From the NCBI GenBank assembly GCA_009801085.1, contig VNWV01000010.1, forward strand, positions 1 through 64,000: a stretch of 64,000 nt of DNA, read 5' to 3'. This document shows, piece by piece, positions 32,674 through 45,123 of this stretch. This DNA is from Lasiodiplodia sp. COLG20. Lineage: Eukaryota; Ascomycota; Dothideomycetes; Botryosphaeriales; Botryosphaeriaceae. Below the pieces are notes generated by a model, which made no database searches, had not been told where the DNA came from, and saw only the letters and a list, made by a program, of their open reading frames with translations. Each line of letters opens with the position of its first letter. Within the stretch, counting starts at the first letter, position 1. The translations under genes and the position numbers were made by a program.

Positions 32674-33672
32674 ATGGATGACGGCAGCAATCATGCGCCA
32701 GCAGCGCCAGCGCCCGGAGACCATCTCCTGGATGCCGACACCGCCTCCGTTGTCCTGAGCGACACAGAGAAGCTCGTGCTGCAGCTCTACCATCAAGTGC
32801 GCGAACTTGAGCTTGAGCGCAGCTTGCTTGAAGCCCAGCAGAATGGTACAGCTTGCCCCGCTGCCACACTACCAGCCAGCTGTCCGTGTGAGCTGTTTCA
32901 AACCTGGGGGTTCTTCTGACTTTGCTGGCAAACACTTACAGCTGTCACTCCCTATATTGGCTGCACACAATCTTATTGCTACGTCATGCTAACGCCTAAC
33001 AGACTCTGTATCGGACGAGAACCTCTCAGATGACGAAGTCGCTCAACAGCTGATCATTGCTGAGCGTGCAGCCATGGAAGCACGCGCGTCATACTTGCTC
33101 CGGAACAACATCACCGACCAAGTCCTCATCACGGATCCCGTCATCAAAGCCGTGCATGGTGGTTCAACTGCAACTTTTGAAGAAAGGTTCGGGCTTCTTT
33201 TTCTTTTTTCTTCAACAAAATAAAAGAAATAGAAGAAATCGAACTAAGCCCCAAATACAGACGACTCGCCCCCCTCCTCAACCCCCGTGATGCCCTCTCC
33301 ATGCAACTCTCCCATCAGACCCACCAACTCACCACCATCGCCACTGCCCTAGCCAGCACCACAAAAGCCCTCTCCGCCACTAATGTCAAGAATGCAGCCC
33401 TGGCTAGCACCCTCCTATCCCTAGCTAATCCTCCCTCTGCTTCCGTCTCTTCATCCGCGGTCAACGAAGCTCTCGCCGACAATCACAAGCTTCGAGATCA
33501 GCTGGTCGAGGCAGAACGCGATGCTGCGCGCGCCCGTCGACGGTGGCGAAGCATGAAGGGCGTGGTGGCCGGCATGGTCGTGGGTAGTGGGGTGGATTGG
33601 GCCGAGGACGAAGCGCTGCGAGAGCTGGTGCTCGAGGATGAGGACGATCTATTGGAGGGAGAGGCGGAATGA
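32674..33672 (+). CDS. CENP-H-like kinetochore protein (Fta3/Mcm16 type)
   Basis: Exons 32674-32845, 33003-33186 and 33261-33672 encode 255 aa; introns are 157 and 74 nt with GT/AG ends, and phases match throughout. The protein is short, acidic at both ends and mostly alpha-helical. A heptad-rich N-terminal helix (LSDTEKLVLQLYHQVRELEL) is followed by a block RRLAPLLNPRDALSMQLSHQ, then a Leu/Ala-rich helix and a coil of alternating charges with a basic RARRRWRSM patch. This arrangement resembles the C-terminal CENP-H domain, a subunit of the inner kinetochore CCAN complex. The family link rests on pattern memory, not on a motif with invariant residues, so another coiled-coil protein is possible. 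The gene is head-to-head with ATG11. Confidence 0.55.
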
Positions 33673-34322
33673 CGTTGGCTGTGCGGGGACGATGGGCAAG
33701 TGTAAAGAAACGCGAGAAAAGAAAATGCTAGCAATGGTGCCTCTAAATCATGAGGCAAAGCCAGGAATTGCCGGACCAGGACAGGAGTGGTGCGATGATT
33801 TCGACATGCGTTGTTAAGTGTGGGCGAAGGGAGGGCAATTCATGCGCCCACTGTTTACGCAAAGGACGGTCATTAGTATACAGTAGTGCCCAATCGCAGA
33901 AGTACAAGTGTGCGTCTGCTTTGCCGTCACGAGGTATCAATCTTGGTAATACATACAGTCAAGAAGGAGAAGATGAGCAACAGGAGAGCCTTTCTGTCCG
34001 TACTAATGAAGAAGACTGCAAAAAAGAACGCCCATATCATGCCGGCCAGAATTCCATGCTCGCACCCTCCAATCAATAATCAGAAAATCAAGCAGAACCC
34101 ATCATTACCCCTGCAGCCGTTAAACATGAAAAAAAAAAAAAAAAAAGGTATCCGCAGTCCACCGGGAGTTTAGACCGTGATGGGGACGTTTTCCCGGACG
34201 CCGTCCCCCAGTGATGCCAGCCAGCAGTGAGAAATGAAACAGCCAGGAAGCAAACAAAATTGTACGTAAGCAACCAATCAAGTCGAAAGGAAGAAGAGAA
34301 GACGACACCACCATCCACCTCT
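33673..34322. other. Convergent intergenic region (CENP-H-like / TOR)
   Basis: 650 nt between two gene ends. An uninterrupted run of 18 A lies at 34129-34146, a likely length-variable microsatellite on the 3' side of TOR. No gene is visible. Confidence 0.65.
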
Positions 34323-37300
34323 CTACCAGAAACTGCACCAACCAATGTAATGCTGGCACAGGTTCTCCAGATTCGTTGCCTCCCGAATGAGCCGGTCCAC
34401 TTGGTTGTTGACGTTTAGCTCCTCTTGAGGCTTGAAGTCGCGACCTGTTAACTTCTGTTTGACGCGCGACAAAACCTGTAGCGCTCGGGCGTTCTGCTCC
34501 TCCCTGGCCTCTGGCTCATTCGGCCCGCCTACACCGGGCGGCACAATACTGGACCGATGGCGGGGGCGGAAGGACGATTCGGGACGATCGCCGGGAACGG
34601 CATCGGTGCCGATGATGGAAGCGCGGCGCTGCGAGGAGAGCGAAGGCTCCGGAGGAGACTCACGCGTACCAAGGCGCCAGTTGAGGAGGGGATCGTGGAT
34701 GAACTTAAATGTCGCGGAGCTTGTGTTAGCATCGTGGGTACTCTTCTGATTCGTCAACAAAGGTAAACTTACTGCTTCAAGTACAGCCATGACGGACTCC
34801 TTGTTGCTCCTCAACACACGCATGACATGCTCGCAGGTCGTGCGGTAGCTGCCCTCAATGTTGCTGACTTCCATGGCGTACGTCAACATTCTCGTCAAAC
34901 GGAACGGTACCCTCTCGGGATATTTCTCGCGGTGCATTGCCACCTCGAAGCAGTCACCGAAATCGATATGAACGATCTTGCCGGTAACCTTATCGAGCAT
35001 CAAGTTGGAAGGATGACGGTCGCCAAGGCCCAGGATGTACCCAACCATGGACATGACAGCCAGAGACCGAGTGTAGTTGGTACGGCGATCAAGCCATGCC
35101 TCAGAACTCTTACTCTTAAGCCAGAGCACACGGTAGAGATCTTGACCAGTTGTGTTGTCTAGAGCGTAGCCGAACACCTCGACCTTCTGCATTAGTGTCA
35201 AGCAGTCGTAGTCTGGAGCCATCTGCAACATAATACGGTGCTCAATGTTGAGAAGGATTTTGCGGCTCTCACGGTATTCACGGATGAGCACATGGAGGGT
35301 ATCGCTGTTCGGTACCCATCCCAGAAGACCAGATTGGGTGGACAGAGGAATCGCAGGATACCGCTGGATGTTGAGATGACGCTTCCGGGATTCAGCATCA
35401 TGGTCAAGAAGAGTGTTGACCAGGCCGAAGAGTTGCATGACACGCTCGTCCTGACGAATATCCTCGTGACCTTTGAGAGCGTACATGTAGTTGACACCAT
35501 CGCTTCCCTTGATCACCAGCCTTCTCGGTCTCTGCTTAGACTGAATAACAGTAGAAACAGGATCGAACGACTGAATCCGGATGATAGGCTTTCCACTCTG
35601 GTATGTGCCAGGTACGGCCAGATCCAAGTCATGTACAGCCTTGAGCTTCGGTGAGACGTATTGAAGTTCAAGAGTCATCAGAGAGGGCAGCTGACGAGCG
35701 ATCTTCCGGAAGACTTGGTAGTACAGGTCCCAGGCTTGGTTCAAGTCACCCTCTTCACCAGAATTTCTGAAAGTCTGGCACCAATCGCGTGCCTCTTGGA
35801 GCTCGCGCCCAAATGATTGGATGAACGAGATCTCGCGAAGAGTCTCTGGGCCCTTGTCGAGCATAGCATGGAGCGGTGCAAGAGTTGCAAACATGCCTTC
35901 GATGTTGCGGTCACCGAAGTACAACCTTGAAGCCTCTTCCAGACCCTCATGCCACTGCTCATGCCAAAGCACAGCGATACGGATCAGTTCGTGACTGACC
36001 AAATCAGCCTGGTCCACAAGCCTGGGGGAGTGTTGTCGCATCGCATCCATGAGAGCTGTTGCTGAACGCGAACGGCGGGTGACATCTGATTTCATGGAAA
36101 CCGTGAGTGGGAACACCAATGCTTGAGGGTGAGCACGCCCGACGTCGGACAAGAGGTTGTGAATCGACTGGCGAACCCTGACGTTTGGCTGGTTGATACG
36201 TGCCAAGAGCTGCGGAATAACTTCAAGCCAAGTGTCGATACTGACTGTGCCCACGCCTTCTGTGACAGCTGTGTTAACCTCGGGATGGCCTCCATGAGCA
36301 AACCAGAGGGTAAGAAGGCGGAGGGTATCTTGCAGAGAACTGGCCGAGGAGAGCGAGATGGACTTGAAGAAACCATGGATGGCGGGAACAATGTGCTCAT
36401 GCACAGCACTGGCAGGAAGGTCCGGTGTGGATCTGTCAGCCTGCGGCGACATGGCGTTGACAACCTCGAAGTTAGCCAATGCCCATGCATGCCATGCCTT
36501 ATACCAGTTCTGATTGTATCGTGTGGCCGCAGCATAAGCAGACAGGACCTCGTGCACGTGCTCGTGGGTCCAGTCGCCATTGTGTAGGTGTGTCTGCCAT
36601 TCACCCTGCTTGAGGTAGCATTTGGCAAGGAGTTTCTGAGTTTCCGCCAGATCGAAATGATTTGCGCCCGGCGCCTGGCTTGTACCGTTCACCATTCCAG
36701 AACCATTCATGTTCAGACCGTGCATGCCATTCACAAGACCTGTGAAGCCGTGGACGCCGTTGACACCATGGTGACCATTGATACCATTCGGCATGTTGCC
36801 GTTCTGTCCCATGGCGTCCTTGGATCTGATCTGAAGGTCATCTGCAACGCGCGAAGTAAAGTCTTTGAGTAGATCTAGCGCCTCCTCATTGCGGTCCGAC
36901 GACCACATGAATTTGAAAACGGCGTAGGAAATAGGATGTGGTATCTCGTGGGCGTGGTTCCGAACGTAGGCGAAGATGTCTTCATGGGTGCCACCAAGCA
37001 AGGAACGCAGAGACTTCTCAGCCAGACCCACCCTCTGGTTCTTCCGACAGAGATTGGTGAACTTGATCCACATGTGCATGTTGTCTCTCGGAGAAATGAC
37101 CAGAGCGCGGACCTTGAGCATTCTCTGCCAGATCTCCGGGTTTGGCTGGCAGCCGAGCAGACGCTTCATCCAGGTAGCACGCATGCTTGCTTGCTTCTCT
37201 GGGTTGTTGCTGTTCTGCTTGTAGGTGATAATCTCCTCAAGCTCAGCGAGCATCTGCACACGCACCAGCGGTAGGTAAGCACGCTGGTAAGATTCGCCAA

Positions 37301-40300
37301 AGACAGCGCTGAGCTGGGTGTCGAGACCGTCGCGTGTCTTTGTGATGTGCTTCTGGGCCTCCTCGAACTGATTGCGGTGAATGGCCAAAATGGCGCCATA
37401 GTATGACCAATCTGGAGATGATGACTTCATCACCGACAGGTACTGATCCATAAGCTCCCATTGTCCAAGGCCCCAAGCAGCAGCGGCGGCTAGAGGAGCG
37501 ATGGATCTCCGGTATTCCTGCGGAGCATGGATCCACTTGTCTTGAGCCAACGTGGACAGGACGTCCCATTCACCCAAGGCGTGTAGACACTTCATCTTAC
37601 CCATAGTAATCTCGAATGAATCAGGCTCGTCCTTCTCACGTCTTTGATAGGACTTAAGGGCCTCCTCCCACTTCTCGAGCTTCTCAAACCAGGTTTCCTT
37701 GAGCTCGACGTCTTGGTAGTTCTGGGCCTTCCTCAAAATACCAAATGCGGCATCGGTCTGTTGCAGCTGGTTATTGATACTAATGAGGGCCTCGACGGCA
37801 CGAGCGTTTTGCTCCGCGTTGAACTCAAGCTCCTTGTAATGCAAAGCCTTCGCGTATGCATGGCACCTGGCAGCGTACATGCCGAGGGTGCGGACGTCGA
37901 TTGGAAGCGCTTTGTCATCATGCTCCATGAATTCAGCAAGGTTGAGAAGGATCTGCAGAATCTCGGGAGGGATGTTTGGCGATGCAAGTGCAATCTCGAT
38001 CGAACGCACGAGCTCTTCTTGGTACTGATCATAAAGCTCAGTCCAACAGGACACGAAGGCCGAGTTGAACAGACTCTTAGCGATAGGGTTGTAGACGCTT
38101 GCCAAAGGCGTGCAAGCGCGAAGAGCCTGCTGGGGAGACTCTCGTAGAAGCTCGACACTGAATCGTCTCATCCACTCGATCCAGTCCTCACGAGTGGTCT
38201 TCTGAGTGGCGTCCCAAGCGTTTTTGAGATGTTGCTGGTTGACTGCCAGCTTCTTTGTTGAGATCTCTGTAGCATTGAGGTCCTCGTCGTCATCACCGTA
38301 CCGTTCGTCCGGACTCAGATCCTGAGGAAGAGGCTCGCCTCTCTGAAGCTTGGAGACGATAAGGGCATAGTTCGAATGTGGCACCTTGTGTGTGACAAGG
38401 ATTTTGTTGATAGTGGGAATGAAGTGAATGTAATCAGGACCAAGTTGGAAGATTAGAGCGGATAATGTGTCAAGGGCTGTCTGCTTGAGAGCGATGTCAT
38501 TGCCGGCAAGCACTCTCGAGAGTGGGTGAATGATCATGGCGGCGAACTCTGAGATGTTGACCTGCCTCGAAAGGCGGCCAATGGTCTCAATAGCTGACTT
38601 CCGTAGGCCATGCGGCTGTCCAGGCTTGTCGAACATGCGAACAATAACCGGGATGATCAAGTGCATGTACTCCTCTGCGCTCGATCCGAAAATCAAGAAA
38701 GCATGGAGAACACGCTCTGATGGCAACCGCTTGACGGATGTGTCCTGATCCAAGACACCCAGCATCAACGGCAGAACATTGGCGAGGTAGATCTTGAATT
38801 CTCCTTCAAGAGAGCGTGCGATCGCCTCAATGAGGGAGAGAATCGTCGCTTGTAATTGAATGCCACCGCTCCAGAATTCCTGCACCGTTTCAAGGATGGA
38901 GGGCAGGAAAGGTCGGATATGTTGGCGTACGATTCTCACGAGTTGGCTCAATTGGTTAAAGTAGCCTTCTACGCGTCCCGCTGGTGCTCCTCGGATGACG
39001 CCCAGAAAACCCGGTACAACTTGCGGCAGGAATGGCACGCACTTCAGACCCATTGTGGCATAAATGTTCATCACTGCATCTACGACAACCGAATGATACT
39101 GTGCCAGTGATGTGTCTTTGAGAAGTCCCATGAGCGTGTTGATGACGACAGTCGGATAGAACTCCTCGTTTGATGGTGTGATACCACTCATAATCAATGA
39201 GACATCGGTGACAGCTTGAGCCTCTGCCTGCAAGTTGTGCTCTGGCGATTTCTCGACGATCTTCTGATACTCGTCAGGATCCAATGCTCCGAGCACACCC
39301 ATGAGCTTCACAGTTTCCTTCCGCAAGGTGTTTGCCGGTTCTGTCCTCACAATATTGATGAGGATCGTCAGAAGTTCTGAGTGCTCTTTGTAAGGCTCTA
39401 TGACATAGCCAGCATTTGAAGCCAGCTGACTGAGCGCAATAAGAGCTGCCATACGTTTTGATTCTGAGCTGAGATCCTGGAGATTCTCGATTATGATATC
39501 CATCAACTCGGGGATGTACTGCTTCATGTCGTCGCCGCCCACAGTTGCAAGATCGCCGATGGCCTTAAGGGTGGATGAAGCAACTTCAGGGTTGCTATCC
39601 CGTGCCTTAGGAAGAAGGACGGTGATCATAGGGTCGACATAAGGTTTGATCAACTTTGGCGAGGCAACCACTAAGTTGCTGATCAATCTTGCGCTTTCCT
39701 CCTTGTCCCGAGCACTATTAGAGTATTCGATCTCGGTCAAGAGTTGAACGAGGACCTTGCGTAGCGATGGGAAAACGTAAGCAGGGTTGACGGATGTCAA
39801 GCGACCAATGATGGAGATAGCCGCCCTTCGAATTTCGAAGACCTCGTCGTTCAGGGCCAGGAATAGACTTCGGACATTCTCAGCCTTACCCAAATGGCGG
39901 TCGAAGCGGTAGTCGAGTGCCCTGAGCACAGTATGACGGATGTCCGGATCCACGTCTGCAACTCCACATGTGAGGAGCTTCTCGATGACGTCTCCAACAA
40001 CCTGGATCGCATGCTGACTCGTCTGGGTCACGATGGGGTCGCCGATGAAAAGTTGGCATGCGGTGAGCGCAGCAGCTTTCCGAATCTCCCTGTTGTCTGC
40101 CTCGACGTACTTGATAGCAACATCCCGCACGAATTCGTTCAGCACGTGGCCAGAGAAATTAAACTCGCCAAGCGTTTTAAGTGCCAGGGCAATCTCAGCT
40201 TCTTTCTGCCTGATGATTTCTGGTGGTTTGTGATCGCGAGTCCATATTTGCGGTGGTGGAGCAGCGTGGTGTTGCGGACTACCCATAGAGATGAACGAGC

Positions 40301-41714
40301 GGCCACACAAAACCTGGCTGAGAAGATCGAGCAGACGCTCCTGGATGGCTGCTCTACTGGAAGGGACGTAATGGGCCATGTCGACGAGACATTGGGTGAG
40401 AGGATCGCTCAGTCCGCAGGAGAACATGGGGTCCAGAAGCGAGTCCACGTGCTTGCTGAGGGCCTGCTCAACAGCTATCGAAAGCATGCTGAGACATTCG
40501 AAGATAGCCGGCTCTTCCTGGGCTCGGTACCGCGTCTTGCGGATGAGGGTGTTCTTGATGACCGTCAGGGTGCCGTCGATGTACTTTCCGAAGTGGCTTC
40601 CAACTGCTCCAGCAATCTTCCCCACAACTATGAATGCTGCGCTACGGTCCTTGTTCTCTTCTCTGAGAAGGCCCTGCAGATGGAGCATGCAAGTATGAAG
40701 GTAGTGTTGAGAGAAGTCGTTCGGCGAGTAAGCAGCCAACAATGGTATTGTAACAATCACCTCCTGCCTGATGAGCGCGTCACGGTGGTCCTTGTATCGC
40801 AGCACGTTGTTGCAAGCTTCGATGTATCGGGACCCATGCATGAACATGGCACCTCTCCGGAGAAGCTCTTTCATGGCCAGTATTGCTCCGTGTATTGACT
40901 CCACGGTATTCACCGTGAATCCGGTCAGGACCTGGTCATAGACCTTACCGAAGAAGTGGTTCCGCATTTGCTGATCGCGCGCCGAGATAATCTCCAAGCA
41001 GGAGCTGATGGCCTCGGCAGCCGCCTGGCGGATGCGGACCTTTGGATCCCGCAGCGCATACCAAATGACTTCGAATATTTGGGGAACCCACTGGTACATG
41101 AGCGTGGGCGAGTTCTTTGCAAGCTCTCTCAAATTCGACACAGCGGCGAAGCGACGGTTCTCCTGGCGATCCATCTGCAGCCACTCCAACGCACTCTTCA
41201 CCTCGGCTTCCACCAGCTCCGCGGTGAGAGTGCCGCCGGGCTTCGCCAACCTTCCCAGAGCATGCGAGGCGGCATCGATAGCGGCATTGTCATTCCCCTG
41301 CGATATGGCGCGCAGGTAGCTTGCGAATCGCGTGGTCTTCTGGCCAGCGTCGTCGCCCTTGAAGTCGATGAGCTGGTCTAATGCTTGGATTCCCCCCAGG
41401 CGCTCATTCGTCTCATTGCCCTGGACGACGAGGGCGTTTATGCGGTTGCATACGCGGTCGTAATAATTCGCGAACTGGCCCGGAGGCAACTCTGTGAGGG
41501 GTGTGAGCGCGGAGACGGCGGCGTGAGCTGTTGCGACGACTGACCTCGATGAGCAGCCTCGAGGCTCTGGCGCAGTGCCTTCGCGGCATTCTCTCTGGCT
41601 TCGGCACTCCTGTAGATGTCAGTATGGAGCTGCAGGCACGAGCGGGGCACGCTGCTACCTTGACTTCAGCTCGTTGAACAGCCGGTCGACGGTCTCCGGC
41701 GAAGCTTGCGCCAT
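34323..41714 (-). CDS. TOR: TOR protein kinase (PI3K-related)
   Basis: Four exons, 41714-41659, 41609-41545, 41491-34773 and 34703-34323, encode 2406 aa, the usual TOR length. The first exons give MAQASPETVDRLFNEL and join to ELPPGQFANYYDRV. TOR is the catalytic subunit of TORC1/TORC2 and links nutrients to growth, translation and autophagy. N-terminal HEAT repeats run to about 1250 and a FAT domain to about 1850. The rapamycin-binding FRB contains EEASRLYFGD with Ser1895, the residue whose change gives rapamycin resistance. The kinase core has GDRHPSN (Asp2198) and HIDFGD (Asp2217). The FATC end is CQHYIGWCSFW. The last intron (34772-34704, 69 nt) is in phase and stop-free. Splicing restores VLEA-FIHDPLLNW as in other TORs, so the uninterrupted frame is not the right protein. 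Only one TOR is seen here, as is usual in moulds. Confidence 0.97.
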
Positions 41715-42212
41715 GTTGACGGGGCCGACGGGCCGTTCAGTATCGCGGAGTGAGGGCAGAAGCTGCCATGCGAAAAGGACGAAAGAAGGGGTCGGTGTGG
41801 AGAGGACGCTGGCAGAAGTTCAAAGGGGAGGACTCTCAGCAGCGTGCGACGAGCAGCGATGTCTTGGTGACCTTGGGTTCGGGCAGCTTCACCGTCCCGC
41901 GCCGCCCACGTCCGCGTCCGCGCCTGCGCCTGCGCGCGTTTAGCCGAAGATATGCCGACCGCCGTGGATGGCCTGCCGCTTGCACGGTGCGGATGCTCCT
42001 CACCTTCGAGGGAGGAAAAAAGGTACTTTCACAGTAGTCGGAGTCGCTGTATAGTCATGCTACCATGGCTAGCTTGGGTGCTGTGGTTGCACGAGCTTCG
42101 GTCTTTATTTGGCGTGTGAAACGAAAATCAGCATGACGCTTTTCTACCATGCATGCAGGTGTAGATAATTATCATGATTTTGATACTCCTGGTTCTAGCC
42201 ACTGCTATTTGC
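41715..42212. other. Intergenic: TOR promoter and U2SURP-like 3' end
   Basis: 498 nt between two minus-strand genes. The TOR-proximal half is GC-rich. A candidate TATA box or specific element was not recognised. Confidence 0.5.
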
Positions 42213-44615
42213 CTACTCGTCTTCTGAGTCCGCAAACATGTCCTCCGCCTTCGGGCGTCGCCTACGAGCTCTTGCCGCCTCCGTCTCACCGGCACCGTCG
42301 TATGTGCCTGTTGCCTCACCCGTGGGCACCTGACCTGAACTTCCCTCCTTCATAGGCTCACCGTCCACGTCAGCGTCCGCCTTGTCGCTCTTGATTCCCT
42401 CCATAGGCTCACCGTCCACATCCTCGTCCATCGGCTCGCCATCGACATCCCCATTTCCCATCGGCTCGCCATCAATGTCCTCCGCCATAGGTTCGCCATC
42501 GACATCGTCTTCCTTGCTGTCCACGCCAGCAGGAGCTGGAGAGTCCTTCTGTTCTTCCTGCTTAATTTCTGCCTGCACTTCAACCGGCTTCCATTTTGAT
42601 TTCGTCGCAGCTTTGGTAGCCTCTCGCTCTGCCTTCTCGGCTGCTTGCATTTCTGCTTCTGTCATTGGTGGATTGTTGAATACCTCCACAAAGTGTGTCT
42701 GTGCTGCAGGTGAGAAGACATTTCCACCGTCCCACATCGAAAGGATGTTGTTTATACTCCGCTTCCATTTCTCTGCTCGCAGCCGACCCCACTGCAGGTC
42801 CTTCTCAAGCCGGCCCAAATGCTCGAATAGCTTGCGCTTCTTGAACGCTGCTTCGAACCACTCCCGGTAGCGCCAGGCTTGACGTACTCCACATGTGCCA
42901 CAAGACGCGAAGATGTCCGAAATGATGTATAGACCAATGAGCTTTGCTGATGATGGGTCCTCCTTGTCAGCCTTCTTCTCCCCATTTTCTTCTTGCTCTG
43001 CCTCATCCTCCTGTTTCTGACGGTCCGGATTTGCACTGGTCAATGAGAAGGGCTTTTGAATGTTCGTGACAAGCATATTGACAATTTCATCGGCGCCCTT
43101 GTCGGCATGGCTGATAGCAAACGAGGAAACCCGGGCCACGTCGCCCCTGCGAAGACGGGCTGTCGTTGTTGGCAAGCGAGCCAATAAGTGAGTGAGCTTA
43201 GACTTCTTCAAAGGGTTCAGGTACGACTTGAGTGCGTCGTCGGTATCCATTGCAGCCTCGGGTGGGCCTCCAGAGACGTGCTGCGGACGTCTCGGGGCAT
43301 CATCATCTGATGCTTCTTCATCCGAGGAATCGTACTCGGGATCTGATGCAAACTCCTCAAACTTCGTGGTGAACTCGAATGGCAAGGGCTGGTCTGGAGC
43401 AACCCAAGGAGCACTATCATAGAAGATTCTTTGCTCTAAAGCCCTGAAACGGCTACGCGCATCCGGGATCGTCTCCTCCCCAGTGATGGTTTGCCATAGT
43501 TTCCAGCGATACCAGACACCGGCGGGAGAGCGCGCATTCCACAGCCATTCCCACTTCTGCTCTCTCTGGACCTCTGGTCGGCTCATGAGCAATGCCTCAA
43601 ACTCAGGGCCGTTCTTCAATAGAGATTCGATAGTCTTGTTGATGAGCTTGAGCTGCTTTATATCTGAAGGTGGCTTAACTGTGACCTGAGTCGGCACCGA
43701 AGCCCTTCCGAAATGAGATTGAGCGGAACCATAAAGTTGATGAAACTGCTGGTTGCCACGAAGTGAAGGTGGAGGAGGGGCACGGCTCATGGATTGACCT
43801 GGGGCCCCTGGGATAGACTTTGCGCCGAAGGGCAGAGATGAAGGGACCGCATTGGCAAGCCCCGGCGCGGGCGCGTCCAGCGATACTGATGATAAATGTC
43901 GCGAGATGGAGAGATTGAAGCCGAACCCCAAGTAGCGCTTTTCCAGTGCATTCACGACGGAGTCGATATCTTTTGCCGGAGTGTTCTGCGCGAGCGTAAC
44001 TATTGCAGTTGTCGATTTCCGGTCATTGGATCTGGAGTCGAGGTTCTTGCTGATGTTCACAGCTTCCACAGTAAGCGTCGAAGGTATCATGGCTTTGATT
44101 TCCGCAGCTGTGATGCTAGGCGGTAACGACGACAGGCGCATGGTGGGTTTGGGAACTGCTTTCTCCGCTGCCTTTGAGCTCGTAGGGCGGTCATCCTCAT
44201 CGTCTGAGTCTCGGAACGCAGTTGCTGCATCGAGAGGCCCAGAGTTGCTGTAGGCAAGCAGACCGTGTTCTCTATCCTTGTGTGAGCCATCCAGTGCTCT
44301 CTTCCTGGACAGAGATGGTGGCGGAGGCCCGAGACTTCCTGGACCACTATTGCCCCTGGGACCTCTTGGCGTGAAATGCCTGCCAGAACCCATCCGTGGA
44401 GGACCTGAATCGGTCGGTCTTCCATCATCGTCATCATCCTCGTCGACTCCGAGAGACTTTTGAAAGTCTTTGAGAGCTATCTTGGCCTCCTCCTCCTCAC
44501 GTTTGCGCTTTGCTTCCGCTTCTTCCTTCTGTCTCTCGCGCAGTGATTTCTTGGCCGGGGCGCTCAACTTGTCGGAGATGTCGAAGAAATCCTTCGCTCC
44601 AGAAGGCTTATCCAT
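42213..44615 (-). CDS. U2 snRNP-associated SURP/CID protein (U2SURP/SR140-like)
   Basis: A single exon encodes 800 aa. Human SR140/U2SURP associates with the U2 snRNP and links splicing to the RNA polymerase II tail. Here a charged N-terminal coil (20-50) is followed by a degenerate RRM-like region (about 157-240), a SURP module (about 320-378, with FEALLMSRPE and WLWN) and a CID-type helical domain (about 460-650). The C-terminus carries five copies of [VI]DGEPM between 705 and 755 and a basic RARRRRPK segment. The domain order RRM-SURP-CID and the DGEP motif support the assignment; human SR140 carries a related DGVPL. No introns interrupt it. The start is the first ATG, with the conserved KDFFDISDKLSAP soon after. 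Confidence 0.8.
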   Translation of the reverse strand: MDKPSGAKDFFDISDKLSAPAKKSLRERQKEEAEAKRKREEEEAKIALKDFQKSLGVDEDDDDDGRPTDSGPPRMGSGRHFTPRGPRGNSGPGSLGPPPPSLSRKRALDGSHKDREHGLLAYSNSGPLDAATAFRDSDDEDDRPTSSKAAEKAVPKPTMRLSSLPPSITAAEIKAMIPSTLTVEAVNISKNLDSRSNDRKSTTAIVTLAQNTPAKDIDSVVNALEKRYLGFGFNLSISRHLSSVSLDAPAPGLANAVPSSLPFGAKSIPGAPGQSMSRAPPPPSLRGNQQFHQLYGSAQSHFGRASVPTQVTVKPPSDIKQLKLINKTIESLLKNGPEFEALLMSRPEVQREQKWEWLWNARSPAGVWYRWKLWQTITGEETIPDARSRFRALEQRIFYDSAPWVAPDQPLPFEFTTKFEEFASDPEYDSSDEEASDDDAPRRPQHVSGGPPEAAMDTDDALKSYLNPLKKSKLTHLLARLPTTTARLRRGDVARVSSFAISHADKGADEIVNMLVTNIQKPFSLTSANPDRQKQEDEAEQEENGEKKADKEDPSSAKLIGLYIISDIFASCGTCGVRQAWRYREWFEAAFKKRKLFEHLGRLEKDLQWGRLRAEKWKRSINNILSMWDGGNVFSPAAQTHFVEVFNNPPMTEAEMQAAEKAEREATKAATKSKWKPVEVQAEIKQEEQKDSPAPAGVDSKEDDVDGEPMAEDIDGEPMGNGDVDGEPMDEDVDGEPMEGIKSDKADADVDGEPMKEGSSGQVPTGEATGTYDGAGETEAARARRRRPKAEDMFADSEDE
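42350..42505 (-). repeat. Tandem [VI]DGEPM-coding repeats
   Basis: Five copies of a roughly 6-residue motif with 3-11-residue acidic spacers lie in the U2SURP-like C-terminus. The underlying DNA repeats (ATAGGCTCACCGTCCAC and close variants on the plus strand) could vary in copy number. Confidence 0.8.
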
Positions 44616-45123
44616 GGTAGACGACGCGGACGGTTTAGGAGAGCAATGGGAGGGGTTATATGGTATTCAGTCCCACCGGCCCTGGGGAGTGTGCAGCGAG
44701 CTCATGTACACAGCTGATATGCCTAAGCGGAATGGTGGGGAATGACAAGCTTCCAGTGAATATTAGCAATGTCAACGGAGCAAACCACCAGAGGCGCAAT
44801 GTGCTTGCGCCTGCCATACCGAAAGGGCGATGGGGCTTTAAAATAGGCACGGGAGCTCCTCACCATGCGCGCACGGCGATATATGCTTTGTAGCACAGCG
44901 ATGAAAGTCGGAAGAAACGAACGTCGCAAGATTGAGGCTGGTGGATGGTTGTTCCATGTCCGCCGCGCTGCAGCTGCGACAAGGCCAAGCTCCGATCCTG
45001 AGCACAGACCACCACACTCTCCAAGCGGGCACGTGCGAGCGCGGGACCGCGTCGCGCTTGGCTGATCCACGCACCCCTCCGCTTCGCTGCCTGCTCATCT
45101 AAAATCATCTTCAATTCACCACC
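44616..45123. promoter_or_regulatory. Shared divergent promoter (U2SURP-like / unknown protein)
   Basis: 508 nt between two divergent start codons. No TATA box or clear binding site was recognised. The last 30 nt before 45124 are A/C/T-rich (TTCAATTCACCACCATGG), a good fungal start context. Confidence 0.5.
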
